From positions 1 to 28,136 of the forward strand of contig JAEXBW010000007.1 in assembly GCA_023393825.1 (NCBI GenBank): a DNA stretch of 28,136 nucleotides, given 5' to 3'. This stretch comes from Elusimicrobiota bacterium. Lineage in GTDB: Bacteria; Elusimicrobiota; Elusimicrobia; Elusimicrobiales; Elusimicrobiaceae. Shown here piece after piece: positions 7,289-16,353 of this stretch (within the stretch, counting starts at the first letter, position 1; each line of letters begins with the position of its first letter). The notes beneath the pieces are model-generated. The model saw only the letters and a list, made by a program, of their open reading frames with translations, was not told where the DNA came from and did not search any database. A program made the translations under genes and the position numbers.

Positions 7289-7601
7289 TTTCCCATACTT
7301 CAAGGGTTTTAAGGGTAAGATTTTTTTGGCCCAGCAGGGCGGAAATTTTATCAAAAAGGTATTGGCAAAGGTTTTCCGCCGTCGGGTTGGGCAGCAAATC
7401 ATTTAAATATTTATGGTCGGGCAGGGCGTCTTTAAGCATAGCTTTTAAAAGCTTAAAATCGTATATCATTCCGCTTTGCGCCAAAGGCCCTTCAATTTCA
7501 AAAACTACCTGCCAGGTATGCCCGTGCAAATTGCTGCAATCGCCGTCGTAGCAGGGCAATCTGTGGGCGGAACTGAACTTACTTTTTATCTTCAGTATCA
7601 T
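7257..7601 (-). CDS. queD: 6-carboxy-5,6,7,8-tetrahydropterin synthase
   Basis: QueD converts dihydroneopterin triphosphate to 6-carboxy-tetrahydropterin. From the ATG at 7601 the protein has 114 residues. An AGGA site is 8 nt upstream of this ATG, but only 2 nt from the alternative ATG at 7607. Zn ligands are H13 (FSSAHRL) and H26/H28 (NLHGHTW). The catalytic Cys22 stands in the canonical C-x3-H-G-H arrangement, and the DHKYLND stretch supplies the Asp-His dyad, followed by NPTAENL. This intact active site contrasts with the paralogue at 5000-5350, so the two are functionally distinct copies in one operon. The 5' end overlaps the DUF1189-like gene by 23 bp and the 3' end overlaps queE. Confidence 0.94.
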   Translation of the reverse strand: MILKIKSKFSSAHRLPCYDGDCSNLHGHTWQVVFEIEGPLAQSGMIYDFKLLKAMLKDALPDHKYLNDLLPNPTAENLCQYLFDKISALLGQKNLTLKTLEVWENDDAAAIIRK

Positions 7602-8511
7602 AACCATGGTCCTGCTCTTCTTCAAGCGGTTTATCTTCGGGGAGGGGGATTTCCGCATTAAGTTCGTCAAGCGGATTTTCTTCCTCATCTTCCTCTTCTT
7701 TTTCCGCTGTTAACGGTTCGGATTCTTCCTTCTCTTCCTGTTCTTCTTGCGCGTCAGGGTTGTATTTGGAAATAACCATGTGCGCATACAAACCGAATAT
7801 TATTAAATAAACAAGGAATAAAAGCGGCATCTTTACGGGCGATGCGAAATTTAAAATATAAAGCGCAGTTACGGGGGCCTGCATATAACAAGCAAGTTTA
7901 AACAGTTTGGCAGGCGGCAGCGCGGCGCGCGTGAAGGCATTAATTATTGCCGTCATTATAAAGCCTATTAATATTAAAAGCGGAATTTTTATAATCTGCG
8001 CCAATACGATAATTATCGTAATCGTGTAAAGAATAATACTGCTGATGGTGTTCTTATTCTGTAATATTGTTTGCGGGGTAATTGTCATATTGAAGTCTTC
8101 TGGTATTTCCGTAGCTTCAAACTGGTCTTGAATGTTAAGGTATGCCGTGTCGGAAGTTACCGCCAAAATAGTTTTGGACTGCGTCATTTCCGTAGGGTAA
8201 AGCGGTTCCGTTCTGCCCGTGTCAAAGAGGACATTAAAGCCTTCAAGTTCTTTAGGTTCAATTAAAAGCGGCTCGTCGTTATTAACGGTAGCCACGCCTT
8301 GCTGTACTGTAATTTCAGGTGTATAGTAAGCTACTTTATCAACGGCATTATCTACTACAGGCTTGCCGGTAAAATAAGTTATAACCGCAACAAATACGGC
8401 AGTTATAGCAAACAAATAGATGTTGAATAAGATTGCTTTCCAAACTGATTTGTTAAGACCCGAAAGATAATATTTTATGTTGTATAAGGCTTTTACAGGA
8501 CCAAGAAGCAT
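7579..8511 (-). CDS. DUF1189-like multi-spanning membrane protein with acidic C-terminal tail
   Basis: This 310-residue protein has one N-terminal membrane segment (about 24-46, VWKAILFNIYLFAITAVFVA), an extracytoplasmic region of about 110 residues rich in beta-type sequence, then about four more hydrophobic segments between residues 155 and 250 (e.g. IPLLILIGFIMTAIINAF and MPLLFLVYLIIFGLYAH). The last 55 or so residues are extremely acidic (runs of EEQEEKEE, EKEEEDEEEN) and presumably cytoplasmic. Topology and the N-terminal FxxxxYNIKYYxxL-like pattern resemble DUF1189 proteins, whose function is unknown. It starts at an ATG with GGAGG 7 nt upstream and heads the minus-strand cluster, overlapping queD by 23 bp. 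It may therefore be translationally coupled to the pterin genes, but a role in that pathway is not indicated. Transporter function cannot be claimed. Confidence 0.75.
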   Translation of the reverse strand: MLLGPVKALYNIKYYLSGLNKSVWKAILFNIYLFAITAVFVAVITYFTGKPVVDNAVDKVAYYTPEITVQQGVATVNNDEPLLIEPKELEGFNVLFDTGRTEPLYPTEMTQSKTILAVTSDTAYLNIQDQFEATEIPEDFNMTITPQTILQNKNTISSIILYTITIIIVLAQIIKIPLLILIGFIMTAIINAFTRAALPPAKLFKLACYMQAPVTALYILNFASPVKMPLLFLVYLIIFGLYAHMVISKYNPDAQEEQEEKEESEPLTAEKEEEDEEENPLDELNAEIPLPEDKPLEEEQDHGYDTEDKK

Positions 8512-8596
8512 AGAACCTCCGCAGGAATTATATTTTTAATAAAATATGTTATAGTGCTGATATATTAAGTATAGCAAACTTTAGGGGGTTTTAAAG

Positions 8597-11500
8597 ATGA
8601 AAAGGCTATTTTTTACTGCCGCAATTTTTTTTGTTTTAAGCGGGGCTGTTTGGGGCCAGCTTCAGGCGGTTTCTATTCGCCCGCAAGGCAATTTGGACGA
8701 ATACGCGGCAGATATTGCGCCAAGCGTAACTTTTAATAAGCCCGTTGTTGCTTTGGGCGCGCAAAGTCAAATTGATTCCGCCGCCTGCCCTTTGGAAATT
8801 ACCCCCGCAATTAAGGGCGACTGCCGCTGGCTGGGTACGCAAACTTTAACTTTTACTCCCTCCGCCAAGCTACCAGCCGCCACTGCTTTTACCGTAAAGG
8901 TTAGGGCAGGGCTTAAGGCCGCAGCGTCCGCCGACGCTCTTGTAAATGATATCGTTTGGACATTTTCCACACCGCGCCCGCAAGTTTTGCAAAGCATACC
9001 CTACGACGGAGAAAAGTGGATAGGCCCCTCCCCCAAAATTATGGCCGCTTTTAATATGCCGCCCGATATGGCGCAAATAGCAGCTTATACGGAATTGGTA
9101 AACTCCGGCGTGCGCGTGCCTGTAAAAATAAGCAAAATAACTCCCGAACTTTTTGAGAAATATTTTAAATATTCCGATATCCCCGCCAAAAATATTATTG
9201 TTATAGACCCTTCCTCTCCCCTTAAAAAGAATGCCGCATACAAACTTATTTTTAATAAAGGTTTATTGTCGGAAAGCGGGCCTTTGGGTATGCAAAAAGA
9301 TTATATTTTAAATTTCCAAACCTATGGCGATTTAGCTTTAGCGCAAGCCCCTAAAAACGATTGTTTGCCCAATAACCCTTCGTTAATGTTCACTAACCCC
9401 GTGCAGGCGGGGGAGATATACAAAAATATTTCCTTCTCACCCGCGTTGGATTTTAAATCTTGCGACGAAAGTAATAGCGGCTATCAAGAAGAAGCCGTTG
9501 TAAACGGCAAAAAAGTTTCCGTCTATCAAATGCCTTTGTGCGGGTTGTATTTTAAAGCGGGGCAAACGTATAAAGTAAAAATAAACGGCGCGTTAAAAGA
9601 CGTTTTTGGTCAAAGTTTAGGGCGTGATATTTCCTTTGATTGGGGCAATGACGGCTATTGTCCTTCCGTGGATTTTAAGGGCGGTTTCGGCGTTATAGAA
9701 AGTTATTTAAAGCCGTATCACCCTGCAGCCGCCGTCAACGCGGGACAAGTTAAGGTGGAAAAGCAATTTATAGACTATGCCTCTTTTATCCCTTTCTTCA
9801 AAAACACGCAAAATTGGTGTGATAAAAAAGAACTTAGCGGTAGTTTTATTACAAAAATCTGGCAGCCGAATATAAAGAAAGACGAGGGCGTAAATTCCTT
9901 TATAGATTTATCGCCCGCGCTTGCCCCGTTTAATGCTGGCATTGTGTTTGCACAATTTTTAAAACCGTCCGCCAAGAATGAAGTGTGCTGGCAAAACTCT
10001 TTTGACAATGTTACAAATATGGGCCTTAGCATAAAAATATCGCCCAAAAATATACTTGTGTGGGCAACATATTTGCAAGACGGCAAACCCGCAAAACATA
10101 AAGAAGTGGAACTTAGAAGCGCGGACAATAAAATTTTATGGCAGGGTAAAACCGACGGCGACGGCCTTGCGCTTGCCCCAGGCTGGGCTGACCTTAAGGA
10201 TATTGTGCAGGAATCTTGGGGCGCGCCCGAAGTTTGGGCCTTTGTTAAAGACGGGGAAAATATTGCATTAATTTCTTCTTCCTTTAACGACGGTATACAG
10301 CCTTGGCGTTTTAATATCAGTTATGACTACAGCCCCAAAGCGCAGCCGCTTAAAGCATTTATATTTACGGAGCGCGGCATATACAGAACGGGCGAAGATG
10401 TGCGTATAAAAACAATTTTGCGCAGTATGCAAAAGAGCGGTATTTCTTACTCGTCCGCAAAGCAAATCTCTTTAATTATAACGGACCCTCGCGGGCAGGA
10501 AGTTGCAAATAAAACCTTGCCCGTAAGCGGTAGCGCGGCGGATTATGTTTACTCTCTGCCCGCGTCCGCGCCTACGGGTACTTATAATATCCGCGTAGAA
10601 GCCGATGGCCAAACATTCAATCAGGATTTCCGCGCGGAAGCCGTTAAAGCGGCGGAATTTAACGTTCAGCTTTCTGCACTTTCCAAACGTTATTTTGCTG
10701 GCGGTAAAGCCGATTTTGCTTTAAGCGCGCAATATATGTTCGGCGGGGTTTTGGACGGAGCGCAAACCAAGTGGGATATTAAACTTGCGCCTTTATACTT
10801 CTCCCCCAAAGGGTGGGAAGGTTATAGTTTTACCGACTATAATATGTATTCCAACCTTACGGAAACTCAGCTTTTAAGCCAAACATCAAAACTTAACGAT
10901 AAGGGCAGCGGCTCGCTTTCCGTAAAACTGCCCGCGCTTAATTATGCCGTCAGCGTTTACGCGCAGGCGGGGGTATTAAGCCCGCAAAATCAACAGCTTT
11001 TCGCGCGTGCCTCCGCCGAGGTTCTGCCCGCCGATATTTTTATAGGCATCAAAACGCCTTCAAATATTGCAGAAGAGGGCAAACCTTACAGCCTGCAAAT
11101 AGTCTGCACAGATGCGCAGGGCAATCTTGTTCCCTCAACGGACATAGAAGCCGTGCTTGAACGCAGGGATTATTTAAGCGTAAGAAAAACAGGCGTAAGC
11201 GGCAGACTGGAGTGGATAAGCAACGACCGTATTGAAACTATAAGCCGCTTCTCTTTCTTAAACGATACGGGCAAAACCGACTGGAGTTTTACACCTAATA
11301 AAGCTGGCAGTTACGCGCTTGTTTTAAAGGCTAAAGATAAACAGGGCCGCGTTAACACAAGCAGCGCAAGTTTTTATGTTTCCGCCCAAGGCGAGGCTTA
11401 TTGGCAGCAGCAGGACGACGACATTTTGCAACTGGTTGCCGATAAAGCCCAGTATGCCCCGGGCGACAGCGCAAAAGTGCTTATAAAATCTCCTTTCAAA

Positions 11501-14140
11501 ACCGCCTATGCTTTGGTTACGGTGGAAAGGGAAGGTATTTTATATTCCGACGTGGTTAAAATTAAAGGCGGCGCGCAGTATGTAAAAATACCGATAGAAA
11601 ATAATTATGCGCCCAATGTTTTTGTAAGCGTTGTTCTTACGCAGGGCAGAAGCGCGCTTGCCGCCTACGGCGCGAAAGGCGAGGACTTGGGCAAACCGCA
11701 GGCCAAGTTTGGCTACATAGCTTTAGATATTGCCCCCGCGCAGTTTAAACTTTTGCCTTTTATAAGCACGGATAAGCAAAATTACGAACCGGGGCAAACT
11801 GTAAACCTTACCGTAAACGTAAAAAATTATAAGGGCAAAAATAATGCCGCAGTGCTTACGGTTTACGCCGTGGACGAGGGTGTTTTAGCTTTGTCTGATT
11901 ATAAAACGCCTGACATATTTTCTTACTTTTACGAACCCGTCCCGCTTGCCGTTACAACGGCGGATAACAGGCTTTTCCTTATCGGTCAGCGCAGCTTTGG
12001 CCAAAAGGGGGAAAACAGGGGCGGCGGCGGCGCAAACAGCAAGCTGGGCGGTATAGACTTAAGGAATAATTTTAAGTTTGTTCCGTTTTATTCCGCCACG
12101 GTTAATACTGATAGGAAAGGGCAGGCAAAACTTTCCTTTACTCTGCCCGATAACCTTACTAAATTCCGCATAATAGCAGTTGCGGCGGATAAGGATAAAT
12201 TCGGCTCCGCGCAAAGTTTTATAGAGGTTGCAAAACCGCTTATGATAAAGCCGCTGTTGCCGCGCTTTGCCAGAATTCACGATACTTTTGACTGCGGCGC
12301 GGTTGTATATAATTACACCAAAGAGGATAACCTTAAAACCGTTGTTAATATTAAGACGGAGGGGGACTTAACCTTTAAAGGCGCGCAGCAGAGGGAAGTT
12401 AATATCGGCGCGGGCAAAAGCATTACGGTAAAAGGCCGCTGCACCGTTAAGAAAGCGGGGCAGGCCGTGTTTAGTTTTACCGCGCAAAACACGCAGGGCA
12501 GCGACGGCCTTAAAGTAAATTTACCGCTTTTGGGTTTTAGCGCGCCGCAAAATTTTGCCACCTCAAATATTGTGCAGGGTACGGCGGCGGAAGTTATACA
12601 AAAGCCTTCCGATATTTTGTCGGACCAACCCGCTTCTTTACAAATTACGCTTGGCTCAAGCGCCGCGCTTAATATAAAAACAGCGGCGGACTTCCTTGAT
12701 AATTACGCCTATTATTGCCTTGAGCAAAGACTTTCCAAACTTACGCCTTATGTATTTGGCGGCGATATTTTGCAGGCGTTCGGCGCCAAGGCGGAAGATA
12801 TAAAAAAGACCGCGCAGGATAGCATTGATAAAATTGCGGGCTATCAAACCCCGTCGGGCGCCTTTGCTTATTGGCAGGGTAGCCGCTATTGGGACGCGTA
12901 TCTTACGGCCTACGCGCTTGATGTTTTATTTGCCGCGCAAAAGCAGGGTTATAAGACGGATAAAGAAGCCGCCGGTAAAGCTGTCTTGTGGCTTAATTCT
13001 TATCTGTCTTCCCAACAGGAAAGCGTGTATAAATATACCGCGCAGGAAGATTATTTAGCCAAAGCTTACGGCGTTTACGCGCTTGCGCTTTACGGCAATA
13101 ATAATGCGGGGGCTTACTTTAATAATCTCTATGCGGCCCGCGCCTCTTTAGGTTTGGAAGGTAAAATTTACCTTCTTAAAGCGGCCCACGCGCTTAAGTT
13201 TACCGCGCAGGCAGCTGACCTTAAAAGAGATATTTTAAATTACGCGGCGCAAACGCCCCAAACCTTGCATTTTGAATCCGCCGCCCAAAAATGGATATAC
13301 AGCAGCAATGCAAAAGTTACCGCGCTTGCTTTGGAAGCTTTGCTTGAGCAAGGCGGCTTTGCCGACGATTATAAAGCGGCAGCTTGGCTTAACACCGCTT
13401 TGGGCGCAAAGGGCGGCCTTGGCGTTACGGCTGATAATGCCGTCGCTTTTAGGGCATTAAGCGCGTATATAAAAGTAAAAGAAGCGCAGCCCGCTGATTT
13501 TACGGCGGAAGTTAAACTTAACGGCGCGGCCTTTGCCTCTGCCGTGTTTAAAGGCCGCACGGAAGAATTGCAAACTTTTAAGGAGGACTTAAATTCTCTC
13601 TTTAAAAATAAAGATTCCGCAAAGGCGCAGTTTGTTAAAAACGGGCAGGGTACGCTTTATTACAAAACGGCTTTAAGTTATTATGCTTGGCCTTCGGCTG
13701 CGGCGCAAAATGCGGGTTTTACCGTCAGTAAAACTATCAACGCGCCCACGCCTTTAAAAACGGGTCAAACGGCGGAAGTATCCCTAACCGTAACAACGGG
13801 GCAAGAGAGAACTTTTGTAATTTTGGAAGATTTCCTGCCCGCAGGGTTTGAGGTTATTGATACCACTCTTGCCACGGAAGGCGACAGAGATGCTGAGGAA
13901 GATGCCGAGGAAGAGGGGGAGGCTTTCAGCATAACCAATCCCTTTGAACGCGTTGAAAATTACGACGACCGCGTAGTAGCCTTTGCGGATTTTATGCCTA
14001 AGGGAACTTACACCTTTAAGTATAAAGTGCGCGCCATTGCGGCAGGTTCTTATGTGGTGCCTTTTGCTGCGGCGAGCCAAATGTACGCGCCTGAAGTTTT
14101 CGGCAGGTCAGCCGCGCTAAATACATTACAAATACAATGA
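8597..14140 (+). CDS. Bacterial alpha-2-macroglobulin, thioester type (YfhM-like)
   Basis: This 1847-residue exported protein has a signal peptide (RLFFTAAIFFVLSGAVWG before Q). Two bacterial Ig-like/MG1 units (about 25-240) are followed by many macroglobulin beta domains, including the MG2 hallmark FTERGIYRTGEDVRIKTIL near residue 590. A DEGVLALSDY segment is near 1090. A Gly/Asn-rich stretch near 1135-1155 (RGGGGANSKLGG) could be the bait region. The A2M signature around 1165-1230 includes FTLPDNLTKFRI. The thioester motif C1374-L-E-Q is intact, inside the alpha-helical TED domain. A MG10-like domain with an acidic insert ends the protein. Such proteins covalently trap host or competitor proteases in the periplasm. 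Unlike E. coli YfhM, no lipobox Cys follows the signal peptide. The stop overlaps the start of the PBP1C gene (ATGA), the standard partnership. TTTAGGGGG precedes the ATG. Confidence 0.95.
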   Translation: MKRLFFTAAIFFVLSGAVWGQLQAVSIRPQGNLDEYAADIAPSVTFNKPVVALGAQSQIDSAACPLEITPAIKGDCRWLGTQTLTFTPSAKLPAATAFTVKVRAGLKAAASADALVNDIVWTFSTPRPQVLQSIPYDGEKWIGPSPKIMAAFNMPPDMAQIAAYTELVNSGVRVPVKISKITPELFEKYFKYSDIPAKNIIVIDPSSPLKKNAAYKLIFNKGLLSESGPLGMQKDYILNFQTYGDLALAQAPKNDCLPNNPSLMFTNPVQAGEIYKNISFSPALDFKSCDESNSGYQEEAVVNGKKVSVYQMPLCGLYFKAGQTYKVKINGALKDVFGQSLGRDISFDWGNDGYCPSVDFKGGFGVIESYLKPYHPAAAVNAGQVKVEKQFIDYASFIPFFKNTQNWCDKKELSGSFITKIWQPNIKKDEGVNSFIDLSPALAPFNAGIVFAQFLKPSAKNEVCWQNSFDNVTNMGLSIKISPKNILVWATYLQDGKPAKHKEVELRSADNKILWQGKTDGDGLALAPGWADLKDIVQESWGAPEVWAFVKDGENIALISSSFNDGIQPWRFNISYDYSPKAQPLKAFIFTERGIYRTGEDVRIKTILRSMQKSGISYSSAKQISLIITDPRGQEVANKTLPVSGSAADYVYSLPASAPTGTYNIRVEADGQTFNQDFRAEAVKAAEFNVQLSALSKRYFAGGKADFALSAQYMFGGVLDGAQTKWDIKLAPLYFSPKGWEGYSFTDYNMYSNLTETQLLSQTSKLNDKGSGSLSVKLPALNYAVSVYAQAGVLSPQNQQLFARASAEVLPADIFIGIKTPSNIAEEGKPYSLQIVCTDAQGNLVPSTDIEAVLERRDYLSVRKTGVSGRLEWISNDRIETISRFSFLNDTGKTDWSFTPNKAGSYALVLKAKDKQGRVNTSSASFYVSAQGEAYWQQQDDDILQLVADKAQYAPGDSAKVLIKSPFKTAYALVTVEREGILYSDVVKIKGGAQYVKIPIENNYAPNVFVSVVLTQGRSALAAYGAKGEDLGKPQAKFGYIALDIAPAQFKLLPFISTDKQNYEPGQTVNLTVNVKNYKGKNNAAVLTVYAVDEGVLALSDYKTPDIFSYFYEPVPLAVTTADNRLFLIGQRSFGQKGENRGGGGANSKLGGIDLRNNFKFVPFYSATVNTDRKGQAKLSFTLPDNLTKFRIIAVAADKDKFGSAQSFIEVAKPLMIKPLLPRFARIHDTFDCGAVVYNYTKEDNLKTVVNIKTEGDLTFKGAQQREVNIGAGKSITVKGRCTVKKAGQAVFSFTAQNTQGSDGLKVNLPLLGFSAPQNFATSNIVQGTAAEVIQKPSDILSDQPASLQITLGSSAALNIKTAADFLDNYAYYCLEQRLSKLTPYVFGGDILQAFGAKAEDIKKTAQDSIDKIAGYQTPSGAFAYWQGSRYWDAYLTAYALDVLFAAQKQGYKTDKEAAGKAVLWLNSYLSSQQESVYKYTAQEDYLAKAYGVYALALYGNNNAGAYFNNLYAARASLGLEGKIYLLKAAHALKFTAQAADLKRDILNYAAQTPQTLHFESAAQKWIYSSNAKVTALALEALLEQGGFADDYKAAAWLNTALGAKGGLGVTADNAVAFRALSAYIKVKEAQPADFTAEVKLNGAAFASAVFKGRTEELQTFKEDLNSLFKNKDSAKAQFVKNGQGTLYYKTALSYYAWPSAAAQNAGFTVSKTINAPTPLKTGQTAEVSLTVTTGQERTFVILEDFLPAGFEVIDTTLATEGDRDAEEDAEEEGEAFSITNPFERVENYDDRVVAFADFMPKGTYTFKYKVRAIAAGSYVVPFAAASQMYAPEVFGRSAALNTLQIQ

Positions 14141-16275
14141 AGTTTAAACAAATAATATCTGCCCTTTTACTGCTTTGCGCTGCCACATTTTCGGCGGCGC
14201 AAAGCGGCGTTTTGCCCTCCGCTTCCTGCACGGTTACGGACAGATATTATAATCCTTTAAGAAACATAATTTCGGGCAAAGACAACTTTTTGCTGCCCGT
14301 AAATTTAAACGACGTCAGCCCTTATTTTGTGCTTGCGGTTTTGGCGGCGGAAGACAAAAGATTTTTTGAACACGGCGGCGTGGATTTGCAATCTGTCGCG
14401 CGCGCCGCGTGGCAAAACTTCAGCGCGGGGCAGGTGGTATCGGGCGCGTCAACAATAACGCAGCAACTTGTAAGCGCAAGTAAACCTAAGGAAAAGACAA
14501 TTACCGCAAAAATAAAGCAGGCTTTAGGCGCGGTTAAGCTGGAAGGCAAACTTACCAAACAGCAAATACTGGAAGCCTATTTTAACACGGTAAACTTAGG
14601 CGGTAATATTTATGGTGTGGAGGCTGCGGCAAAAATATATTTTAATAATAATGCGGCTGGGCTTTCCCTTTCCCAGTCTGCATTCTTGGCGGGTATAATA
14701 AAATCCCCCGTAAGATATAACCCGCGCAAAAACTTTTCCGCCGCGCTTAAAAGAAGAGATTTTATTTTAGAGCAAATGTTTAAAAACGGTTTTATTAACG
14801 GCGAACTTTACCGCGCCGCCCTTACGGAAAAAATAATTTTATCCTCCTCGCCCGCGCCGTTTGCCGCGCCGCATTATGCGGAATTTATCTCTAAAACTTA
14901 CCCGTGTACGGGCCGCGTAAAAACAACCATAGACGGTAATATACAGCTTTATATAGAAAAACTTGTGCCAGAATATCTTAAAAAACTGGAAAAGAATAAA
15001 GTATCCAACGCTGCTGTTATTGTGTTGGATAATGCCACGGGCGATGTTCTTGCTTTTGTCGGTTCGGCCGATTATTTTGACGAGAAAGCGCAGGGCTTTG
15101 TTAACGGCGTTTTGGCACTACGCCAGCCCGGGTCGGCCTTAAAACCTTTTGTTTACGCCGCCGCTTTTGAAAATGATTTTTTGCCCTCCGACAAAATTAA
15201 AGATGAAGATACTTTTTTTGAAGGCGGCTTCCGCCCTAAAAATTACGACGAGGAATACCACGGCGATGTAACTTTGCGCCAAGCTTTGGGTTGCTCTTAC
15301 AATATTCCCGCCGTCGCGGTGGCGCAAAAGATAGGCGTGGGCAGAGTGCTGGAAACTTTGCGTAAAGTCGGCTTTACCACGCTTACAAAACCCGCGCAGG
15401 ATTACGGGCTTGGCATTGCTCTTGGCAACGGGGAAGTGAGCCTTTTGGAACTTGCAAATGCTTACCGCGCTTTAGCAAACGGCGGTGTGTGGATGCCTGT
15501 TCGCTTTACGCTTGAACCTGCCGCTGCCCAGTCGGGCGCAGCGCACCGCGCGATATCGGCGCAGGCCGCTTTTATGACAACGGATATCCTTGCCGATAAT
15601 GCGGCAAGAAGTTCTGCCTTCGGCCTTAATTCCCCTTTAAATTTACCTTTTAGTTTTGCCGCCAAAACAGGTACCTCCAAAGATTACCGTGATAATATTG
15701 CCGCAGGCTATAACAGGCGCTTTACCGCCGCCGTATGGACGGGGAACTTTAACGGCGAGCCGATGAGAAAGGTATCGGGCATAACGGGCGCGGCCCCGCT
15801 GCTTAAAGATATTTTTATGTTCTTACAAGATAAATACCCGCAGGAACAGGCAAAAAACAATAACTCTTTTGACAGGCCCCAAACCGTTTTGGTAGAGGAA
15901 GTTTGCGCGCAAAGCGGGCTTTTGGCAGGTAAAGACTGCCCGTTAAAAATTACGGAGGTTTTCCCTTTAGGTAAATTGCCAAAACCCTGCAATTTAACTA
16001 AAGCGCAGCACGGCGGCGAAGCGCTGGATAGTAAAGCGGCGGAGGGTATAATATTTCCCGCTGACGGTGATATTTTTAAGGCGGACCCTGCCGTGCCGCA
16101 GGCCTCCCAGCAGCTGCTTTTTAAGGCGGACGCGCAGGGCAAATGGTTTGTAAACGGAAAGGAATATAACTGCAATTCGCAAAAATGTTTTTGGCCGCTT
16201 ACCGTCGGCAAATTTAATTTAAAACTGGTAACACCCGCAAAAACATATCAGGTAAATTTTACGGTTCTAAGATAA
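14137..16275 (+). CDS. pbpC: Penicillin-binding protein 1C (bifunctional transglycosylase/transpeptidase)
   Basis: This 712-residue periplasmic peptidoglycan synthase is anchored or exported by an N-terminal hydrophobic segment (IISALLLLCAATFSAA). The GT51 glycosyltransferase domain (about 40-225) shows catalytic E72 in AAEDKRFFEHGGVD, then GASTITQQL and EAYFNTVNLGGNIYGVEAAA. The transpeptidase domain has S333-x-x-K336 (PGSALKPF), S387-Y-N389 (GCSYNIPA) and K510-T-G (AAKTGTSKD). The C-terminal 80 or so residues (IIFPADGDIF to FNLKLVTPAKTYQ) match the BiPBP_C domain that typifies PBP1C. The gene overlaps the alpha-2-macroglobulin gene by 4 bp, implying translational coupling: the pair is thought to repair the wall and trap proteases after envelope breach. 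All catalytic residues are present. It is followed by a terminator shared with the convergent ackA. Confidence 0.96.
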   Translation: MKFKQIISALLLLCAATFSAAQSGVLPSASCTVTDRYYNPLRNIISGKDNFLLPVNLNDVSPYFVLAVLAAEDKRFFEHGGVDLQSVARAAWQNFSAGQVVSGASTITQQLVSASKPKEKTITAKIKQALGAVKLEGKLTKQQILEAYFNTVNLGGNIYGVEAAAKIYFNNNAAGLSLSQSAFLAGIIKSPVRYNPRKNFSAALKRRDFILEQMFKNGFINGELYRAALTEKIILSSSPAPFAAPHYAEFISKTYPCTGRVKTTIDGNIQLYIEKLVPEYLKKLEKNKVSNAAVIVLDNATGDVLAFVGSADYFDEKAQGFVNGVLALRQPGSALKPFVYAAAFENDFLPSDKIKDEDTFFEGGFRPKNYDEEYHGDVTLRQALGCSYNIPAVAVAQKIGVGRVLETLRKVGFTTLTKPAQDYGLGIALGNGEVSLLELANAYRALANGGVWMPVRFTLEPAAAQSGAAHRAISAQAAFMTTDILADNAARSSAFGLNSPLNLPFSFAAKTGTSKDYRDNIAAGYNRRFTAAVWTGNFNGEPMRKVSGITGAAPLLKDIFMFLQDKYPQEQAKNNNSFDRPQTVLVEEVCAQSGLLAGKDCPLKITEVFPLGKLPKPCNLTKAQHGGEALDSKAAEGIIFPADGDIFKADPAVPQASQQLLFKADAQGKWFVNGKEYNCNSQKCFWPLTVGKFNLKLVTPAKTYQVNFTVLR

Positions 16276-16302
16276 TTCCCAGCAAAGATAAAAGATACAA
16301 AT

Positions 16303-16340
16303 AAAAAAACCCCGCTTTAAAAAATAAGGCGGGGGTTTTT
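16303..16340. terminator. Bidirectional terminator between pbpC and ackA
   Basis: AAAAAACCCCGC pairs with GCGGGGGTTTTT with one bulge, around an AT-rich loop, giving a T-run in both orientations. It lies between the converging stop codons of pbpC (16275) and the acetate-kinase-family gene (16354). Confidence 0.8.
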
Positions 16341-16353
16341 GCGTCAGATTTTA

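Noticed and set aside
15708..16211. 167-codon open frame antisense to pbpC
   Set aside because: It lies wholly within the conserved PBP1C transpeptidase and BiPBP_C coding region, with low-complexity composition and no initiation signals.
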